Shown: one piece after another, positions 41,992 through 50,563 of the stretch | Layout: each line of letters begins with the position of its first letter | Numbering within the stretch: position 1 is the stretch's first letter | Source of the DNA: an uncultured Planctomycetota bacterium | Lineage (GTDB): Bacteria > Planctomycetota > Planctomycetia > Gemmatales > HRBIN36 | Assembly: GCA_937944855.1 (NCBI GenBank) | Contig: CALFAY010000010.1 | Coordinates: forward strand, 124,001 to 188,000 | Direction: 5' to 3' | Length of the DNA stretch: 64,000 nt | Notes under the pieces: generated by a model | What the model was told of the DNA's origin: nothing | Seen by the model: only the letters and a program-made list of their open reading frames with translations | Databases searched by the model: none | Position numbers and translations under genes: made by a program

Positions 41992-43773
41992 TCAGGGCTT
42001 CTGAGCGTCGCCGCCTTCCGCCGGTTTCTCGCCGGCCGGAGCAGCGGTCGTGGCTGGAGCACGCTTTTCCCGCGGCAACAGGTCATCCAGGTTGGCGATC
42101 CGCACCGCCATGATGGCCATCACCTGCGCGCCTTGGATCAGATCGCCTTCCCGAGCCTTGTCCAGGGTGTCGCTCTGCGAATGGTGCGTCAGCCGATACT
42201 CGACGGGGTCTTGGCGGAACATGAAGCCGGGAACCCCTGCACTCTCGAACGAGAGATGATCCGAGCCTCCCATCGAACGGGTCGAGATTTCCGTCACGCC
42301 GAGTTCCTTCAGCGAAACCAGTTCCCGCTCCATGATCGGTTTGAGCACTTCCCGGCCCTGGAGGAAGATGGCGGTGACGCGGCCCGTGCCGGTGTCGTGG
42401 TTCAAGGCGGCTGAGGTTTTCGGGAGTTCGTCCTTGTGCAGATTGCAATAGGCCCGGGAGCCGTGCAAGCCCTGTTCCTCGCCGCTGTACAGCACGAAGC
42501 GGATCGTCCGTTTGGGCTTGATGCCGGCTTTCATCAAGATGCGGGCACTCTCCAACACGACACAGGAGCCCGTGCCGTTGTCCGTCGCGCCTTGGCCGAG
42601 GTCCCAGGAGTCGAGATGGGCGCCGACGATCACGAACTCATCCGGTTTCTCGCAGCCCGGAATCTCTCCCACGGTATTATACACCGGAATGGGTCCGGGA
42701 TGGAACTTGTTGTGGACCTCCAGTTCCAGGCGCGTCACGGCCGGTTCCGGGCGGGTCGCTAAACGGTACAGCAGGGCGTAATGCTCGTGAGCGACGAACA
42801 GCGTTGGCAGGGGGTCGGCCGAGGAAGCCCGATCTCGCCCTCCCCAGCTGCCGGTCATGCTCAGCAGTCCGTGAGGTTTGCCCGCATCCTGAAGCAAAGC
42901 AGCCACGCCTTCCTTGCGCAGGAACTCAGCCATTTCCCGACGAAACCGCAGCGCTTCGGCAGCCCCCCGGGTATCGAAAGGCCGTGGTTGCCCGGCGGGC
43001 GGCGGATTGGGATTGGCCCGTTCCGACGGCTGGCCCGGGTCGCGCGGCGGATTGGGATTGGCGGGACGATCCGGCTGGCTACGCTCCTCGGCCTGCCCCG
43101 GCTGAGCCGGTCGCCGGTTCCGCTCCGGAGGTGCGTCCGGGTTTTCCGAACGGTTCGGTGCGGGAGCCGGGCGTTCGCCGGGCACGACAAAGCTCAGGTC
43201 GGTGATCGGTCGGACGTTCGCCGGTGGTCCCCGCAGCACGATGGCGTTCTTGAGCTTGCCCTCGTACTTTTTCAGTTCTTCCGGGTTGCGGGCGTTGACG
43301 ACCACGACATCGCCGACGATCCGGCCATTGGTCCCGGGGGTCCAGCCCATCGCGGCGACGGTGAGCACTCTCCCGTTGTCCGGCTCGACGATGCGGGCAT
43401 AAGCTGTGCCGCGCTCCCAGGCCATCGGCAGCTCCCACGGTTCCAGACGGACGTTGGACAAACCGTAGCTGCGCATCTTCTCCGCCGCCCAGTCGTTAGC
43501 CCGCTTCAGGTTGGCTGAGCCGGTCAGACGCGGACCGATGACGTCGCACAGGTAGGTCAGATTGGCCATGATCTCGGAGCCGTTCCTGGCCTCCTCGATG
43601 ATCTTGCGATCAATGGCCAGGGCAGCGGCTTCCGCCGAGCCTTGCGGATCGGCAGGCAGCGGCGGCACGGCCAGCAGGCACAACGCCGTCGCAACTGCGA
43701 AAGCGTACATCGGCAGACGAATGGAGTCCGAAGCTAACCCTCGGACGTGCGTCGGGTTCTCTCGGCGAGTCAT
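41992..43773 (-). CDS. secreted M28-family zinc aminopeptidase-like protein
   Basis: 593 residues from the ATG at 43773 (GGGGGG 11 bases upstream). Signal-like segment PMYAFAVATALCLLAVPPLP. The peptidase domain starts near residue 360 with VIVGAHLDSWDLGQGATDNG, giving the first zinc ligands His and Asp, then YSGEEQGLHGSRAY with the Glu pair and SMGGSDHLSFESAGVPGF with the later ligands. A PA domain-like part precedes it, broken by a Pro/Arg/Asn-rich, low-complexity insert at about 220-275. It likely removes N-terminal residues from peptides outside the cytoplasm. Confidence 0.92.
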   Translation of the reverse strand: MTRRENPTHVRGLASDSIRLPMYAFAVATALCLLAVPPLPADPQGSAEAAALAIDRKIIEEARNGSEIMANLTYLCDVIGPRLTGSANLKRANDWAAEKMRSYGLSNVRLEPWELPMAWERGTAYARIVEPDNGRVLTVAAMGWTPGTNGRIVGDVVVVNARNPEELKKYEGKLKNAIVLRGPPANVRPITDLSFVVPGERPAPAPNRSENPDAPPERNRRPAQPGQAEERSQPDRPANPNPPRDPGQPSERANPNPPPAGQPRPFDTRGAAEALRFRREMAEFLRKEGVAALLQDAGKPHGLLSMTGSWGGRDRASSADPLPTLFVAHEHYALLYRLATRPEPAVTRLELEVHNKFHPGPIPVYNTVGEIPGCEKPDEFVIVGAHLDSWDLGQGATDNGTGSCVVLESARILMKAGIKPKRTIRFVLYSGEEQGLHGSRAYCNLHKDELPKTSAALNHDTGTGRVTAIFLQGREVLKPIMERELVSLKELGVTEISTRSMGGSDHLSFESAGVPGFMFRQDPVEYRLTHHSQSDTLDKAREGDLIQGAQVMAIMAVRIANLDDLLPREKRAPATTAAPAGEKPAEGGDAQKP

Positions 43774-43899
43774 CGTTGGCGTTCCCCCCAGCGACCAGCG
43801 AGATTCCAGAAGATAACATCCGGGCGAAGCTCGTTTCATCATCCCGTCACGATTCCGCCCCATCAAGCAAAATTGGCATCGCTGCGGGGCTTTTTGCTG

Positions 43900-44364
43900 T
43901 CAGAATTTGCGGAGCGGGTAGATTTCCAGGACGCCGTAGCTGGTCGGCTCGAAGCCAAGGGCCAGATAGGTGTTAATCGCTGGCAGATTGTTGACCTCGT
44001 AGTACAACCGCAAGCCGATGACGTCGCCGCGGGATCGTGCCTCTTCTTCGATGTGGCGATACAGCCGCCGAAACACGCCCTGCCGCCGGGCCGACGGCAC
44101 GACGTAAACGCTCTGGATCCACCAGAACCAGCCATTTCGCCAGTCGCTCCATTCGTAGGTGATCATGGTCTGGCCGACGACGCCGTGACCGCTCTCCGCC
44201 AGGTAGTACACCCCCTTGGCCGGGTCTTGCAGGACGGCGGCGACGCCGGTTTCGACGGTGCTGCGATCCAGCCGCTTGCCTTCGGATTCCTCAGCTAACG
44301 CGAGGTTATAGGCGACGATGACGGCACGGTCGTCCGCCGTGGCTCGGCGAATTGCAAGGTGCAT
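43900..44364 (-). CDS. GNAT-family N-acetyltransferase
   Basis: 154 residues from the ATG at 44364; a GTG at 44385 is the other option. Fold pattern: RRATADDRAVIVAYNLALAE, a strand VVGQTMITYEWSDW, then WWIQSVYVVPSARRQGVFRR with the acetyl-CoA pyrophosphate loop (RRQGVF in place of R-x-x-G-x-G), and LYYEVNNLPAINTYLALGFE at the end. The acceptor is not predictable. Confidence 0.88.
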   Translation of the reverse strand: MHLAIRRATADDRAVIVAYNLALAEESEGKRLDRSTVETGVAAVLQDPAKGVYYLAESGHGVVGQTMITYEWSDWRNGWFWWIQSVYVVPSARRQGVFRRLYRHIEEEARSRGDVIGLRLYYEVNNLPAINTYLALGFEPTSYGVLEIYPLRKF

Positions 44365-44445
44365 AGTTGTCGCAAATCTCCCCACGGAATAGTAAGCTCA
44401 TGGGCAGGCTGACCAGCGTACCCCAGGCCCGCCTCGAACCTCCGC

Positions 44446-44973
44446 ATGAGTGTAGCAATGGACTTGGCCAGTTTCATCCGCGACATTCCCGACTTCCCCA
44501 AGCCCGGCATCCTCTTCAAGGACATCACGCCGCTCTTGGCCCATCCGCCAGCGTTCCGCGAAAGCATCCATCGCCTCTGCGACCACTTCCGGGATCGGCC
44601 CGTGGATGCCGTTGCCGCCGCCGAGGCCCGGGGCTTCCTCTTCGCCGCTCCCATGGCTTATTTGCTCGAACGGCCCTTGATCCCGCTGCGCAAACCGGGC
44701 AAGCTGCCCTACCGCACGTTCAACTACGCTTACGAACTGGAGTATGGTCAGGCCGAGTTGCAGGTCCACATCGACAGCATCAAGCCCCACGCCCACATCC
44801 TCCTGGTGGACGACGTGCTGGCAACGGGAGGAACCATGCACGCCGGCTGTCGGCTGGTCGAAAAGGCCGGCGGAAAGGTGCTCGCCTGCGCCTTTCTCCT
44901 GGAACTGGGGTTCCTCCAGGGCCGCGAACGGCTCCGCGATTACGAGGTGTTCAGTCTGATCCGCTACGATTGA
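44446..44973 (+). CDS. apt: adenine phosphoribosyltransferase
   Basis: 175 residues. FIRDIPDFPKPGILFKDITP is the apt N-terminal signature; VAAAEARGFLFAAPMAYLL and the PRPP site HILLVDDVLATGGTM follow. It salvages adenine and PRPP to AMP. ATG at 44446 or 44458 (MDLASF, a more usual first residue). Divergent from the GNAT gene by about 80 bases and convergent with mch. Confidence 0.95.
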   Translation: MSVAMDLASFIRDIPDFPKPGILFKDITPLLAHPPAFRESIHRLCDHFRDRPVDAVAAAEARGFLFAAPMAYLLERPLIPLRKPGKLPYRTFNYAYELEYGQAELQVHIDSIKPHAHILLVDDVLATGGTMHAGCRLVEKAGGKVLACAFLLELGFLQGRERLRDYEVFSLIRYD

Positions 44974-44987
44974 CAATTCCTTGTCAA
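44970..44987. repeat. short perfect hairpin at the apt/mch junction
   Basis: TTGACAA-TTCC-TTGTCAA, a 7-bp stem and 4-nt loop overlapping the apt stop codon. It could help end transcription between the convergent genes; no T-run follows. Confidence 0.35.
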
Positions 44988-45006
44988 TATCCAGATCCGC
45001 CAACTG

Positions 45007-45960
45007 TCATTTGCCGAAGGACTGCATCAGGATGCCGTGATCGGTCGCTCCGAAGCGGTGGCGTCGGCCCGTTGACAGGTTGAAAAAGCTCACTGCCGCC
45101 GGACTGAACAGGTGCCGATCGATCTTGTAGAAGTCCCGATCGTAACGCTCGAAGATGGCCGCGAAGGGCGCGCCGTAGTCCGGGGACGAACGCGACGGAA
45201 TCTTGGGACCGATTCCCTGCAACAGCTCGTCCGAGGACCGGACCCACAGGACCACATGACCGCCGTAGAGGATGGCGTCGTTGGTCCGGCCGATGGCTTC
45301 GACCTCGTCGGCGGCGACAGGCGGCAGCGGAGCCGTGCCATAGCCGGTCACGACCTGGGACAGGTCGAAGCCCAGATCAGCCAGTTTGTGCAGGGCGGTT
45401 TCCACCGAACGAGCCACCACCTGCACCGTGCCTGCCTGACTGGAGGCCGGAGCTACCGCCAAGGTGATCTGCGAGGGGTCGACACCCAGCTTATCTGCCA
45501 GATAGGAGGAGACTTCTTCGTTCGGGAGCTTGCGCGCTTCCAGCACGCCGACAACGTGGTTGGCATGTTCCCGATAGCCGATGCGGTCGAAGAGTTCCTC
45601 TTTGCCGTAAGCGGCCCGCATCGGTCCCGATCCCATGGCGAAATACTTGCCGACGCTGATCTGCCAACCGGCGTACTGCGAAGCCATGCAGGCGGCCACG
45701 GGCCAATCGGTCTGCACTTGGACGTAGGGCCACTCGATGTCGTCGAGCTTGCCCGGCACCAGTCCGACTTCCGCCAGCCCCGCCGTGCACAGTCTTGCCA
45801 GACCGATGCCCGATTGCAGTCCGCCCTCGCTGGCCACGCCGCAGTCGAGGATTCGCGTCCCGTTGGTCAGGACCTTCACCCCGATCCGCAACGACTCGCT
45901 CAACGCCGCCAGATGGTCCGCGATCCGCTTGGCCTTCTCGTTCAGCCTGATGTCAGCCAT
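45007..45960 (-). CDS. mch: methenyl-H4MPT cyclohydrolase
   Basis: 317 residues, the usual length. Family features include LNEKAKRIADHLAALSESLR, DCGVASEGGLQSGIGLARLC, QTDWPVAACMASQYAGWQIS, GSGPMRAAYGKEELFDRIGY and VTGYGTAPLPPVAADEVEAI. It interconverts methenyl- and formyl-tetrahydromethanopterin in C1 oxidation of formaldehyde. The stop of the upstream ATP-grasp gene lies 3 bases before its ATG, so both form an operon. With fhcC at 22.8 kb it shows an H4MPT-dependent C1 pathway. Confidence 0.95.
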   Translation of the reverse strand: MADIRLNEKAKRIADHLAALSESLRIGVKVLTNGTRILDCGVASEGGLQSGIGLARLCTAGLAEVGLVPGKLDDIEWPYVQVQTDWPVAACMASQYAGWQISVGKYFAMGSGPMRAAYGKEELFDRIGYREHANHVVGVLEARKLPNEEVSSYLADKLGVDPSQITLAVAPASSQAGTVQVVARSVETALHKLADLGFDLSQVVTGYGTAPLPPVAADEVEAIGRTNDAILYGGHVVLWVRSSDELLQGIGPKIPSRSSPDYGAPFAAIFERYDRDFYKIDRHLFSPAAVSFFNLSTGRRHRFGATDHGILMQSFGK

Positions 45961-45963
45961 ATG

Positions 45964-47151
45964 TCATTCCGTCGGATTGTTGTGGGTCTTCGTGTTGTCC
46001 GGCCGATCCAGCATTTTCCTGCCCGCAAGCAGTTCGTCAAGCATCGCCGCTTTTTGCCGCAGTTTGGAATGGCACTCCGCTTCGCCATCGCCTCTGACAA
46101 ACAGGGTCACGATCGGCTGACCGGCTTCGATGAGCGTCCCCGGCAATGGAATGTCCGCGTACTCCGGCAGTTGGTCCACGGCAGGTGGATTCTCCAGATC
46201 GCTCTGCCACGGCCCGGATTCGGGACACCGCATCACTTTGTCCGCGAACAGAATCGCTTTGCCGATCATCCGGGCGTTGGTGTCTCCTTGGCTCAATCCG
46301 CAGGCGGCATACTCGAGAACCTCTACGGACGCCGTGTAGCGGGGATTGACTTCCGCGACGCGAATTCGGCCGTCGGAACTGCGGACGGCATCCACGCCGA
46401 AATAGCCGACCAGCCCGAAAGCGGCGAGCAATCGCTGGCCGATCTCGGTCAAGGCATCGCTTTCTTCCCGGTTCAAGGCCAGCGGACCGATGCTGCCGCA
46501 GTAGGCGAACGGCCGCGCGTGCAACCAGGCTTCGCCGACCAGTTGCCGCGTCGCTCCGAGCAGCCGACAGCCCTGTCCACCCTCGGCCAGGTACGCCGCG
46601 GAGATGCGTTCTCCCAGTTGAAACCGTTGATAGTACCAACCCCGTCCGGGCCGTGTCCCTGCCGTCACCGGATGGATGCCTCTGCCGCCGCAGCCCCGCA
46701 ACGGTTTAGCCAGCCAGGACCCGTCCCGCGGCACGTCGGCAAGGTTCACCGTCACGGGCAGGGCAAATTCCGCCAGCCCTCCGGCCAGCCGAAGCGGATT
46801 GCGGACGGCTCGGAGGATATCCGGTCCGTTGCCCCACAGCGGCCGAACTCGGCTGAGTTGGGCCACGATTCGTGGATGGTTCTCCAGACCGCCGGTGTAT
46901 TGCAGGACACCCTCGGGGGCCTCCTCTGCGATGATCCGTGGAATCTGCCTTGGATAATCCTTGGGTGGGACGACCCGCACCACACAGCGCAGACGCAGAT
47001 CGGCATCGCCGAACAGGTCCGCGCACCAGGGCCGCCAGCCCCGCCGCAGGGCCGAGAACGCCGCCGCCCGCACACTCGCCCCGACCAGGATGACGCTTTT
47101 ACCCGCTTTTACATCGGACGACACGGCCCTTGCGCTTGACATGCTGGGCAT
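45964..47151 (-). CDS. ATP-grasp protein of the C1/H4MPT cluster type
   Basis: 395 residues. It has an N-terminal Rossmann strand (SVILVGASVRAAAFSALRRG), ADLFGDADL, a glycine-rich ATP lid (WLAKPLRGCGGRGIHP) and the metal-binding end GYFGVDAVRSSDGRIRVAEVNPRYTAS read as D...E-x-N-x-R. This matches ATP-grasp proteins that occur with mch/fhc genes in methylotrophs (orf17-like), thought to add an amino acid or phosphate to the H4MPT cofactor or a related compound. Substrate not proven. Starts at 47151 or 47142. Confidence 0.8.
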   Translation of the reverse strand: MPSMSSARAVSSDVKAGKSVILVGASVRAAAFSALRRGWRPWCADLFGDADLRLRCVVRVVPPKDYPRQIPRIIAEEAPEGVLQYTGGLENHPRIVAQLSRVRPLWGNGPDILRAVRNPLRLAGGLAEFALPVTVNLADVPRDGSWLAKPLRGCGGRGIHPVTAGTRPGRGWYYQRFQLGERISAAYLAEGGQGCRLLGATRQLVGEAWLHARPFAYCGSIGPLALNREESDALTEIGQRLLAAFGLVGYFGVDAVRSSDGRIRVAEVNPRYTASVEVLEYAACGLSQGDTNARMIGKAILFADKVMRCPESGPWQSDLENPPAVDQLPEYADIPLPGTLIEAGQPIVTLFVRGDGEAECHSKLRQKAAMLDELLAGRKMLDRPDNTKTHNNPTE

Positions 47152-47202
47152 ATCCTGAACCGTTTAGGGGTCAGCTGCTCAGCCGCTGCCCCCAGGCTTC
47201 AG

Positions 47203-47601
47203 CTAACGCGGAAAACCTGTGTCCGATGTAGGAACCTCATAGCCCAGGCGGTCAGCTATGGCTCGGATCAGACAATCCCCCAGGTGCCGCCGTCTGCCAC
47301 TGGGTGGGATACGTTCGGCCAAATGGCGGGCGCGATTCCAATCTTCCTGCGGAATTCTCTGTCCGTCGATGCATCGAAACTCTGCCAGGAAGGCCCGGCC
47401 TGCTTGCATTTCCTCGCGGTTGCTGAATCCTGACAAAAACTCGATGGCAACCGGGGTGACGATGGCGTTGGTCCCGTAAAGGTCAATCAATTCCTTAGCC
47501 CATTGCTTTGGAAGAGGGATTCTGATTCGGGAAGACGCTTGCGCGTGACGCTGACGCCAGTATGCGAGGAGAATGCTGGAGTCCAGAATTCGCCGTCTCA
47601 T
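47203..47601 (-). CDS. PIN-domain (VapC-like) ribonuclease
   Basis: 132 residues. The PIN acidic set is visible: D7 (ILDSSILLAYW), E54 (TPVAIEFLSG), D109 (HLGDCLIRAIADRLG) and D127 (PTSDTGF). Such domains cut RNA, usually as the toxin of a pair. Its ATG overlaps the stop of the upstream 155-residue gene by ATGA, so the two are coupled. The partner is longer than the usual VapB antitoxin. Confidence 0.85.
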   Translation of the reverse strand: MRRRILDSSILLAYWRQRHAQASSRIRIPLPKQWAKELIDLYGTNAIVTPVAIEFLSGFSNREEMQAGRAFLAEFRCIDGQRIPQEDWNRARHLAERIPPSGRRRHLGDCLIRAIADRLGYEVPTSDTGFPR

Positions 47602-48065
47602 GACTCTTGGCCATCTGGAGTGACAACAGCTTCAAAGGGCCGCAATTGTTTGAGATATCTGGACCAATTGCTGGCAAGGTCCCGCAACACCTCTGCGATG
47701 CTGCGAGCTTGGAAGCGACGCACTGCCGAACAGCTAATGGTCCAACGAACACCTCGGGGACCGTGACTGAAGACTCGTCGCACAGGCCAGGAGTTGAAGT
47801 CGATCCCCGCTTGAAGTTGCTCCGCTAGTTGCAAAAGTTCCTGCCGGACCGCTTCACTCTGCTCCGACAACCATTGGCGGGCTGCTTCAGGATCCTTGGG
47901 CAAACGCTGCCCCTCCGCTCTCACATCCACAAACCATTCCAAAATCGGATCGGAGTCGCCATCGCCCGGGAAAAAACGGTGCAGGGCGGTGTGGTCGTCA
48001 ATGTCCAAGCCAGTACGGATTCCACCGTCTCGGCGTTTTTGCCGATAGAACACCAAGGTGGCCAT
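47598..48065 (-). CDS. unknown protein coupled to the PIN gene
   Basis: 155 residues from the ATG at 48065 (GGAGG 6 bases upstream). It begins ATLVFYRQKRRDGGIRTGLD, has DPILEWFVDVRAEGQRLPKD in the middle and a helical region EQSEAVRQELLQLAEQLQAG. No ribbon-helix-helix or AbrB motif, so it is not a standard VapB. As the upstream member of an overlapping pair with a PIN nuclease, it could be a new type of antitoxin or a sensor that controls it. No family recognised. Confidence 0.7.
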   Translation of the reverse strand: MATLVFYRQKRRDGGIRTGLDIDDHTALHRFFPGDGDSDPILEWFVDVRAEGQRLPKDPEAARQWLSEQSEAVRQELLQLAEQLQAGIDFNSWPVRRVFSHGPRGVRWTISCSAVRRFQARSIAEVLRDLASNWSRYLKQLRPFEAVVTPDGQES

Positions 48066-48309
48066 TCCACGCCTCCGAGCTTGACCTTGAGAAGGCGGCA
48101 CTCAGGGGCAGTCTTCAGCCCCATGCGACTGCTCCCGGATCGCCGAGGGGGGATTCGGTTATCCCTATTCTAATTCGGCCGGTCTGAGTCCGACAATTCG
48201 CGACCTTCCTTGACTAGCAGCAAACAGCCAGCCTCATCTATTCTTGGGAATTGCGAACGGTCAGCCCTCATGCTACAAGAGGGAAAGTCCGTTCCAGGGG
48301 AGGAATGCT

Positions 48310-49347
48310 ATGCGGTTGCCTCGTCTGCTTCTGGCTTTGGCCTCGTTGGCCGTCGTCGCCTCCATCGCACTGGTCGCACAAGAGGAGCCGTCCGGCCTCA
48401 AGATGGCTCGGGCGGCACGCGGCTTTCTGGAAACGCTTAACGACGAGCAGCGGTCCCGCACCGTCTTCCCCTTTGATCACGCCGAGAGGTATAACTGGCA
48501 CTTCGTTCCGCTCCAGGACCAGAACCGCAAACCGACCCGCAAGGGATTGTCTCTGGAAGCCATGAATGCGAAGCAGCGGAATGCGGCCCTCGAGTTGATC
48601 CGCAGCGGCTTGAGTCTGGACGGGTTCCGTCGGGCGACGACGATCATGAGCCTCGAAGAAATCCTCCGGGAACAGGAAAAAGGCGGCACGCTGGTCCGCG
48701 ATCCGGACTGGTACTTCTTCACGATCTTCGGCGATCCGGGACCGACGGGCCGCTGGGGCTGGCGGGTCGAGGGGCATCACCTCTCGCTCAACTTCACCAT
48801 CGAGAACGGGCAGGTGGTCGCCGCCACGCCGATGTTTCTCGGTGCCAATCCGGCCACGGTCATGGAGGGACCCCGCAAGGGGCTGCGCATTCTGGCCGCT
48901 TCCGAAGACCTGGCCCGCGACCTGTTCCGCTCGCTCAACGAAGAGCAGCGCAAGCTGGCCTTCGTGACCAGGCATTTTCCCGAGGTCAAGGCCCAGAATC
49001 GTCTCCCCGAGGTCGGCCCGGCGGTCGGGCTTCCCGTCTCGCAAATGACCGCCGCCCAGCGGGACACCCTTTCGGAACTGCTCAAGGCCTACCTCAGCAG
49101 CATGCCGCCCGATTTCGCCGCCGAAGAACTCCGCAAAATCCTCGAAAAGGGCCTGGACCAGGTGCATTTCGCCTGGTCGGGAGGCACCGATCCGGGTCAG
49201 GAGCGGACCTATCGCATCCAGGGGCCGACCTTCGTGGTCGAGTTCCTCAACGTCCAGCCGGACAGCGCCCGCAACCCCGCCAACCATATCCACTCGTGCT
49301 GGCGGAGTCTGACCAACGACTTCGGCCTGGCCTCGGCAAAAAACTGA
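48310..49347 (+). CDS. secreted DUF3500 protein
   Basis: 345 residues from the ATG at 48310 (GGGGAGG upstream). Signal peptide LLLALASLAVVASIALVAQE. The domain starts ARAARGFLETLNDEQRSRTV-F, then WHFVPLQDQNRKPTRKGLSL, RDPDWYFFTIFGDPGPTGRW and ends AWSGGTDPGQERTYRIQGPT-FVVEFLN. DUF3500 proteins are frequent in planctomycetes and of unknown function. It converges with cysK with only 4 bases between the stops. Confidence 0.85.
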   Translation: MRLPRLLLALASLAVVASIALVAQEEPSGLKMARAARGFLETLNDEQRSRTVFPFDHAERYNWHFVPLQDQNRKPTRKGLSLEAMNAKQRNAALELIRSGLSLDGFRRATTIMSLEEILREQEKGGTLVRDPDWYFFTIFGDPGPTGRWGWRVEGHHLSLNFTIENGQVVAATPMFLGANPATVMEGPRKGLRILAASEDLARDLFRSLNEEQRKLAFVTRHFPEVKAQNRLPEVGPAVGLPVSQMTAAQRDTLSELLKAYLSSMPPDFAAEELRKILEKGLDQVHFAWSGGTDPGQERTYRIQGPTFVVEFLNVQPDSARNPANHIHSCWRSLTNDFGLASAKN

Positions 49348-49351
49348 CAGC

Positions 49352-50317
49352 TCACTCCGGAAACAGCGGCGTGCTCAGATACCGTTCGCCGAGGTCGGGC
49401 AGGACCACGATGATCAGCTTGCCGACGTTTTCGGGCCGTTTCGCCACCTGGACCGCGGCATGGGCGGCAGCTCCGCAACTGATACCGCACAACATCCCTT
49501 CTTCGCGGGCCAGCCGCCGGGCCATCTCGAAGGCATCCTCTTCCTTGACCTGGAAGACCTCGTCGATGATTTCGAGATTGAGCACGTCGGGAATGAAACC
49601 GGCTCCGATGCCCTGGATCTTGTGGCGACCCGGTTGCAGCGGCTGTCCCTGCTTCCGCTGTGTGATGACCGGGCTGGCCGCCGGTTCGACCGCGATGCAC
49701 TTGAAGCTCGGCTTCCGCTTCTTGATGACCTCGCCGACGCCGGTGATGGTCCCGCCGGTGCCCACTCCGGCGACGAGGATATCGGCCTTCCCCTGGGTGT
49801 CGTTCCAGATTTCCTCCGCCGTGGTCAGGCGGTGGATCTCCGGGTTGGCCGGGTTCTTGAACTGCTGCGGCATGAAGCTGTTGGGCATGGAGCGATGCAG
49901 TTCCTCGGCCTTGGCCACTGCTCCGGGCATACCCCGATCCCCTGGGGTCAGCACGACCTCGGCCCCGAAGGCTTTGAGCAGCCTTCGTCGCTCGATGCTC
50001 ATCGTCTCCGGCATGGTCACGATCAGTTTGTAGCCCTTGGCGGCACAGGTGAACGCCAGGCCGATTCCGGTGTTGCCGCTGGTCGGCTCGATGATGACCG
50101 TATCCTTGGTGATCTTGCCCTCGCGTTCGGCCGCCTCGATCATGGCGACGCCGATGCGGTCCTTGACCGACCACAGCGGATTGAAGTTCTCCAGCTTGGC
50201 TACCACCGTCGCCTTGGCGTCCCCGACCACGCGGTTAAGCCGGACCAATGGAGTGTGACCGATGCACTGGGTGATGTTGTCATAAATCCGGCCGCGGAAG
50301 GGTTGCGGAGCGAACAT
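49352..50317 (-). CDS. cysK: cysteine synthase A (O-acetylserine sulfhydrylase)
   Basis: 321 residues from the ATG at 50317 (GGGGAGG upstream). PLP lysine K52 ([11 protein letters not shown]), then [20 protein letters not shown] and the phosphate-binding loop [19 protein letters not shown], and [13 protein letters not shown]. It makes cysteine from O-acetylserine and sulfide. NPLWSVKDR rather than NPAGSVKDR occurs in some CysK/CysM. No cysE nearby. Confidence 0.94.
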   Translation of the reverse strand: MFAPQPFRGRIYDNITQCIGHTPLVRLNRVVGDAKATVVAKLENFNPLWSVKDRIGVAMIEAAEREGKITKDTVIIEPTSGNTGIGLAFTCAAKGYKLIVTMPETMSIERRRLLKAFGAEVVLTPGDRGMPGAVAKAEELHRSMPNSFMPQQFKNPANPEIHRLTTAEEIWNDTQGKADILVAGVGTGGTITGVGEVIKKRKPSFKCIAVEPAASPVITQRKQGQPLQPGRHKIQGIGAGFIPDVLNLEIIDEVFQVKEEDAFEMARRLAREEGMLCGISCGAAAHAAVQVAKRPENVGKLIIVVLPDLGERYLSTPLFPE

Positions 50318-50563
50318 CAGAACGGAACCTCCCCTGGGAAATGGGAATGCCCTGCCGATTGTCACAGGTACACCACAATCGGCCCTGATTCTAGGCAATC
50401 CAGAAAAAGCGGTCAAAGCCAGTTGGCAACGGTCGGCAGGCATTCCAGCGTCTTGGCTTGGTTGTGGCGGGTTCGCCATTTGCCCACGCACGGAGGAGCA
50501 AAAGGGGCTATAATGCTGATTCCCTTTTGAGAATCGTAAGCAGGGTTAGACAACGAGGAACGC

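Noticed and set aside
45112-47139. 675-residue plus-strand frame
   Set aside because: Covers both mch and the ATP-grasp gene on the opposite strand.
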